This document shows positions 61,373-64,000 of a stretch of DNA of 64,000 nt, in pieces. The position numbers were made by a program, and so were the translations under genes. The DNA lies in NCBI GenBank assembly GCA_015069695.1, contig JADCRZ010000014.1:1-64000 (forward strand), given 5' to 3'. How positions within the stretch are numbered: the stretch's first letter is position 1; each line of letters begins with the position of its first letter. This stretch comes from Williamsia sp. GTDB taxonomy: Bacteria > Bacteroidota > Bacteroidia > Chitinophagales > Chitinophagaceae. A model generated the notes under the pieces. That model was not told the DNA's origin and did not search any database. It saw only the letters and a program-made list of their open reading frames with translations.

Positions 61373-62989
61373 ATGAAAAAGATTTTTCAATCTATAGGCT
61401 CCGACCTGTCTTCATCCATCGTGGTATTTTTAGTAGCCCTGCCTCTTTGCCTGGGCATTGCTTTAGGATCAAATGCACCTATGTTTGCCGGTATCATCGG
61501 CGGTATTGTAGGTGGAATCGTTATCGGAAGCCTGAGCGGCTCGCACCTGAGTGTAAGCGGACCCGCTGCCGGTTTAACTGTTATTGTAGCGGCAGGCATT
61601 GCCCGTCTTCCTACTTTTGAAGCGTTTTTGCTGGCCGTTTTACTGGCGGGCGTTTTTCAGATTATACTGGGCTTTGTAAAGGCTGGCGTAATTGGTGATT
61701 ATATTCCTTCCAGTGTAATCACCGGCATGCTGGCTGCGATCGGTCTTATCCTTATTTTGAAACAAATCCCCCATTTCCTGGGGTACAATGTAGACTATGA
61801 GGGGGATGAAGCATTTGAACAAAAAGACCACGGCAATACATTCAGCGGCATTATCCGCTCTCTCAGAAACAGTGCACCACTTGCCATTATCATTGGTACG
61901 CTTTCCCTGCTTATTCAGCTGCTCTGGGAAAAAGTACTCACCAAAAAATGGAACGTTTTCAAGTTTATACCGGCTCCTCTTGTGGTAGTGCTGTCTGCTG
62001 TAGGCATCAACCTGTATTTTATGCAACAGCAACATCCCTGGGCGCTGCAGAACGGTCACCTCGTGAACGTTCCGGTATCAGGATCGGTGAAGGAGTTTGT
62101 AACATTTTTCACATCACCGGATTTTAGCTTTATCGGCACGCCGGCTGTGTGGACAACCGCATTGACCATTGCCATTGTAGCCAGCCTGGAAACCCTGTTA
62201 AACATTGAAGCTGCCGATGAGCTGGATGTTTACAACCGGGTTACGCCTACCAACCGGGAACTGAAAGCACAGGGAGTAGGGAACGTGATCTCCGGCCTGA
62301 TCGGCGGGCTGCCGCTAACGTCAGTCATTGTAAGAACATCAGCCAATATCAACTCCGGCGCAAAGACCAAGATGTCTGCCATCCTGCACGGGGTTATGTT
62401 GCTGCTCAGTGCTGCCTTTCTTTCCAAATGGCTTAACCTGATCCCTCTTTCTGCTTTGGCCGCCGTACTGATCTACACCGGTTTCAAGCTGGCCAAGCCG
62501 CCTATCTTTATGAAATTCTACCGCAAAGGATTTGATCAATTCGCACCCTTTGTGATCACCATCGTTGCCATCCTGTTCACAGATCTGCTTTCGGGTATCC
62601 TGATTGGTATTGCGGCCGGTTTGTTTTTTGTACTGAGAAGCAATTTCAGGACTTCTGTTCTGGTGGTACACGATGAGAATAAATATTTGGTACGATTGAG
62701 AAAAGACGTATCTTTTTTGAACAAACCGATCCTGAAGAGCAAGCTGGAGCAGGTGCCCAGTAATTCATCTGTGCTGATTGACGCAGTTAGAGCCGATTTT
62801 ATAGACAAAGACATCATTGAAGTGATCAATGATTTTCTGCACCATGCACATCTGAAAAACATCAGGGTAGAGATCAAAAAAAGTACGCACAAACCTGTTC
62901 ATCAGTTGATAGAGCCGGAACCAAAAGACGCTGCTATTAACGCTGCTGCCGTTCCCGCTCAGGCCCCAATCCCGGCCTTACATCATTAA
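61373..62989 (+). CDS. SulP family anion transporter, possible bicarbonate importer
   Basis: The 538-aa membrane protein has the sulfate-transporter/xanthine-permease core of 12-14 helices. The conserved LGIALGSNAPMFAGIIGGIVGGI...SGPAAGLTVIV start and the ASLETLLNIEAADELD segment are typical of SulP, and the latter of the BicA/SulP branch. A C-terminal STAS-like domain lies at about 435-510 (SVLIDAVRADFIDKDIIEVINDFL). A beta-carbonic anhydrase is encoded 50 bases downstream in the same direction. The pairing suggests bicarbonate uptake, but sulfate cannot be excluded by sequence. Confidence 0.9.
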   Translation: MKKIFQSIGSDLSSSIVVFLVALPLCLGIALGSNAPMFAGIIGGIVGGIVIGSLSGSHLSVSGPAAGLTVIVAAGIARLPTFEAFLLAVLLAGVFQIILGFVKAGVIGDYIPSSVITGMLAAIGLILILKQIPHFLGYNVDYEGDEAFEQKDHGNTFSGIIRSLRNSAPLAIIIGTLSLLIQLLWEKVLTKKWNVFKFIPAPLVVVLSAVGINLYFMQQQHPWALQNGHLVNVPVSGSVKEFVTFFTSPDFSFIGTPAVWTTALTIAIVASLETLLNIEAADELDVYNRVTPTNRELKAQGVGNVISGLIGGLPLTSVIVRTSANINSGAKTKMSAILHGVMLLLSAAFLSKWLNLIPLSALAAVLIYTGFKLAKPPIFMKFYRKGFDQFAPFVITIVAILFTDLLSGILIGIAAGLFFVLRSNFRTSVLVVHDENKYLVRLRKDVSFLNKPILKSKLEQVPSNSSVLIDAVRADFIDKDIIEVINDFLHHAHLKNIRVEIKKSTHKPVHQLIEPEPKDAAINAAAVPAQAPIPALHH

Positions 62990-63039
62990 ACCCCTTTTTA
63001 CAAAACAAGATCTTATCATTTAAATTTATACTTAACATT

Positions 63040-63672
63040 ATGCGCTCATACGAAAAGTTGCTTCTTGAAAACAAAGCATGGTCGAAGGAGATGGTGGCAG
63101 ACGATGCCGATTATTTTAAAAGACTGGCCGCCCTGCAGGCCCCTGAATTTTTATGGATCGGCTGCAGTGATAGCCGGGTGCCTGCCAACCAGATCACCGG
63201 TACCCAGCCCGGTGAAATCTTCGTGCACCGGAACATTGCCAACCTGGTCGTAAATACAGATATCAATATGCTTAGCGTGCTGCAGTATGCAGTGGAAGTG
63301 TTGAAAGTCCGGCACGTGATTGTTTGCGGCCATTATGGTTGCGGTGGCGTAAAAGCTGCGATGACCCAGCACCATTACGGCATCATCAATCACTGGCTGA
63401 AAAATATCAAGGACGTATATCGCCTTTATCGCGATGAGGTTGATGCCTTGCCTGATGAGAACAGCAGGGTAAACCGCCTCACCGAATTGAATGTAAAGGA
63501 GCAGGTTTTCAACCTGGCTAAGACTTCCATCATACAAAGCGCCTGGAAAAACGATCAGCGCCCCCACCTGCACGGCTGGGTATACGGCTTGCAGGATGGA
63601 TTGCTGCGGCCTATTACAGACATTGCTCCCGGTACAGCCATCGACGAGTTGTACCAGTACGACAATTTATAA
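63040..63672 (+). CDS. can: Beta-carbonic anhydrase
   Basis: The 210-aa zinc enzyme interconverts CO2 and bicarbonate. Zinc ligands Cys42, His98 and Cys101 (GCSDSRVPANQI, GHYGCGG) are present with the Asp44-Arg46 dyad. Length and C-terminus (HLHGWVYGLQDGLLRPI) match E. coli Can-like enzymes. It lies 50 bases behind the SulP gene and probably shares its transcript, supplying or consuming the transported anion. Confidence 0.95.
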   Translation: MRSYEKLLLENKAWSKEMVADDADYFKRLAALQAPEFLWIGCSDSRVPANQITGTQPGEIFVHRNIANLVVNTDINMLSVLQYAVEVLKVRHVIVCGHYGCGGVKAAMTQHHYGIINHWLKNIKDVYRLYRDEVDALPDENSRVNRLTELNVKEQVFNLAKTSIIQSAWKNDQRPHLHGWVYGLQDGLLRPITDIAPGTAIDELYQYDNL

Positions 63673-63732
63673 AATTTTCCCGGGTGGGGATGATGAAAAC
63701 CATCTCCCCTGTTCCCGCGGAACAATTAACTT

Positions 63733-63786
63733 ATAGCTATCAAACAACACGCGCTCCTTTTGGAGCGCGTGTTGTTTGATAGCTAT
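63733..63786. other. Perfect 25-bp hairpin with TTTT loop
   Basis: Bases 63733-63757 pair exactly with 63762-63786 around a TTTT loop; the stem begins ATAGCTATCAAACAACACGC. It lies between the carbonic anhydrase gene and the convergent enoyl-CoA hydratase-like gene. No T run flanks it, so a simple intrinsic terminator is not certain. Confidence 0.85.
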
Positions 63787-63858
63787 TTACACCCTGTTCT
63801 TTGCAGCATGCAGAATAGGGGAAGCTGGTTGTAAATACCAGCGGCGGTAAGTTTTGAT

Positions 63859-64000
63859 TCAACTCTGTTGTTGCCGGGCCAGAAACTTTTGCAAGGCGTT
63901 CTTGGTATGTTCGCTGAGGGCCAGCTTTCCGTTGATGGTGGCTCTTTCGGCCAGCAGCGTATCCCAGTGTTCGGTGTCTTTCCAGAATACTTTTTTTGTT
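63859..64000 (-). CDS. Enoyl-CoA hydratase/isomerase family protein, C-terminal part
   Basis: This open frame runs off the right edge and ends with TGA at 63859-63861. The 46 visible residues include KKVFWKDTEHWDTLLAERA and KLALSEHTKNALQKFLARQQ. They match the C-terminal helix-and-lid end of crotonase-family enzymes of the methylglutaconyl-CoA hydratase type common in Bacteroidota. The active site lies outside the window, so the exact reaction is open. Confidence 0.7.
   Translation of the reverse strand, partial: TKKVFWKDTEHWDTLLAERATINGKLALSEHTKNALQKFLARQQQS

Overview
The window reads as chromosomal DNA of a member of the Bacteroidota, most likely family Chitinophagaceae or a close relative. 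Supporting signs are a GldH gliding lipoprotein, a SusC/SusD outer-membrane pair, DUF1015 next to serC, many exported proteins with Bacteroidota-style signal peptides, and promoters of the TTG-N18-21-TAnnTTTG type. Placement below phylum is inference. No rRNA, tRNA, CRISPR array, phage or transposase gene is visible. I see 53 protein genes, one of them cut by the right edge and a few too short for routine ORF calling, plus two families of intergenic fold-back repeats.

Layout. 1-5400: exported methyltransferase, small membrane protein, M23 peptidase, BatD-like protein. 5700-9600 (minus): yicC, gldH, sensor kinase and response regulator in one apparent operon, preceded by an RluE-like pseudouridine synthase. 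9850-16800: LpxD-like acyltransferase, gyrB, AraC-type regulator, hemL, nth. 16860-20690 (minus): a small protein, then a three-gene cassette (circularly permuted ATP-grasp, alpha-E, transglutaminase-like) of the predicted peptide-ligase type. 20800-26800: kdsB, then a minus-strand run of DUF502, zinc-phospholipase-like, serC, DUF1015 and TPR genes. 27000-33800: tetR-tolC-adaptor-RND efflux operon with an operator-like dyad in its promoter. 33900-42900: M16 peptidase, AIM24-family protein, tricorn-like S41 protease, SixA-like phosphatase, glycosyltransferase. 42900-49000: a tiny lipoprotein with an 82-aa partner, aminotransferase, YceI, a thioredoxin-like protein overlapping a parvulin isomerase gene. 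49100-56200 (minus): susC-susD-DUF1593 locus. 56400-60900: metF, lptB, a GH3-family enzyme, fabG. 60900-64000: a small exported protein, SulP transporter, beta-carbonic anhydrase, and the 3' end of an enoyl-CoA hydratase-like gene.

How the genes fit together. Envelope functions dominate: lipid A/LPS supply and export (LpxD-like, KdsB, LptB), outer-membrane protein folding and redox (parvulin plus thioredoxin-like), efflux, glycan uptake and several exported peptidases. Core metabolism is represented by serine, tetrapyrrole, folate and fatty-acid genes.

The most interesting non-coding content is: (i) family A fold-back repeats that abut stop codons or supply them, one with perfect 46-bp arms; (ii) family B, about 200 bp with inverted ends and paired substitutions in a predicted stem, found twice between convergent genes; (iii) promoter-overlapping dyads at metF, at the efflux operon and at the tiny-lipoprotein operon; (iv) two orphan rho-independent terminators pointing to unannotated small RNAs or attenuation; and (v) two genes whose promoter-like boxes imply leaderless transcripts.
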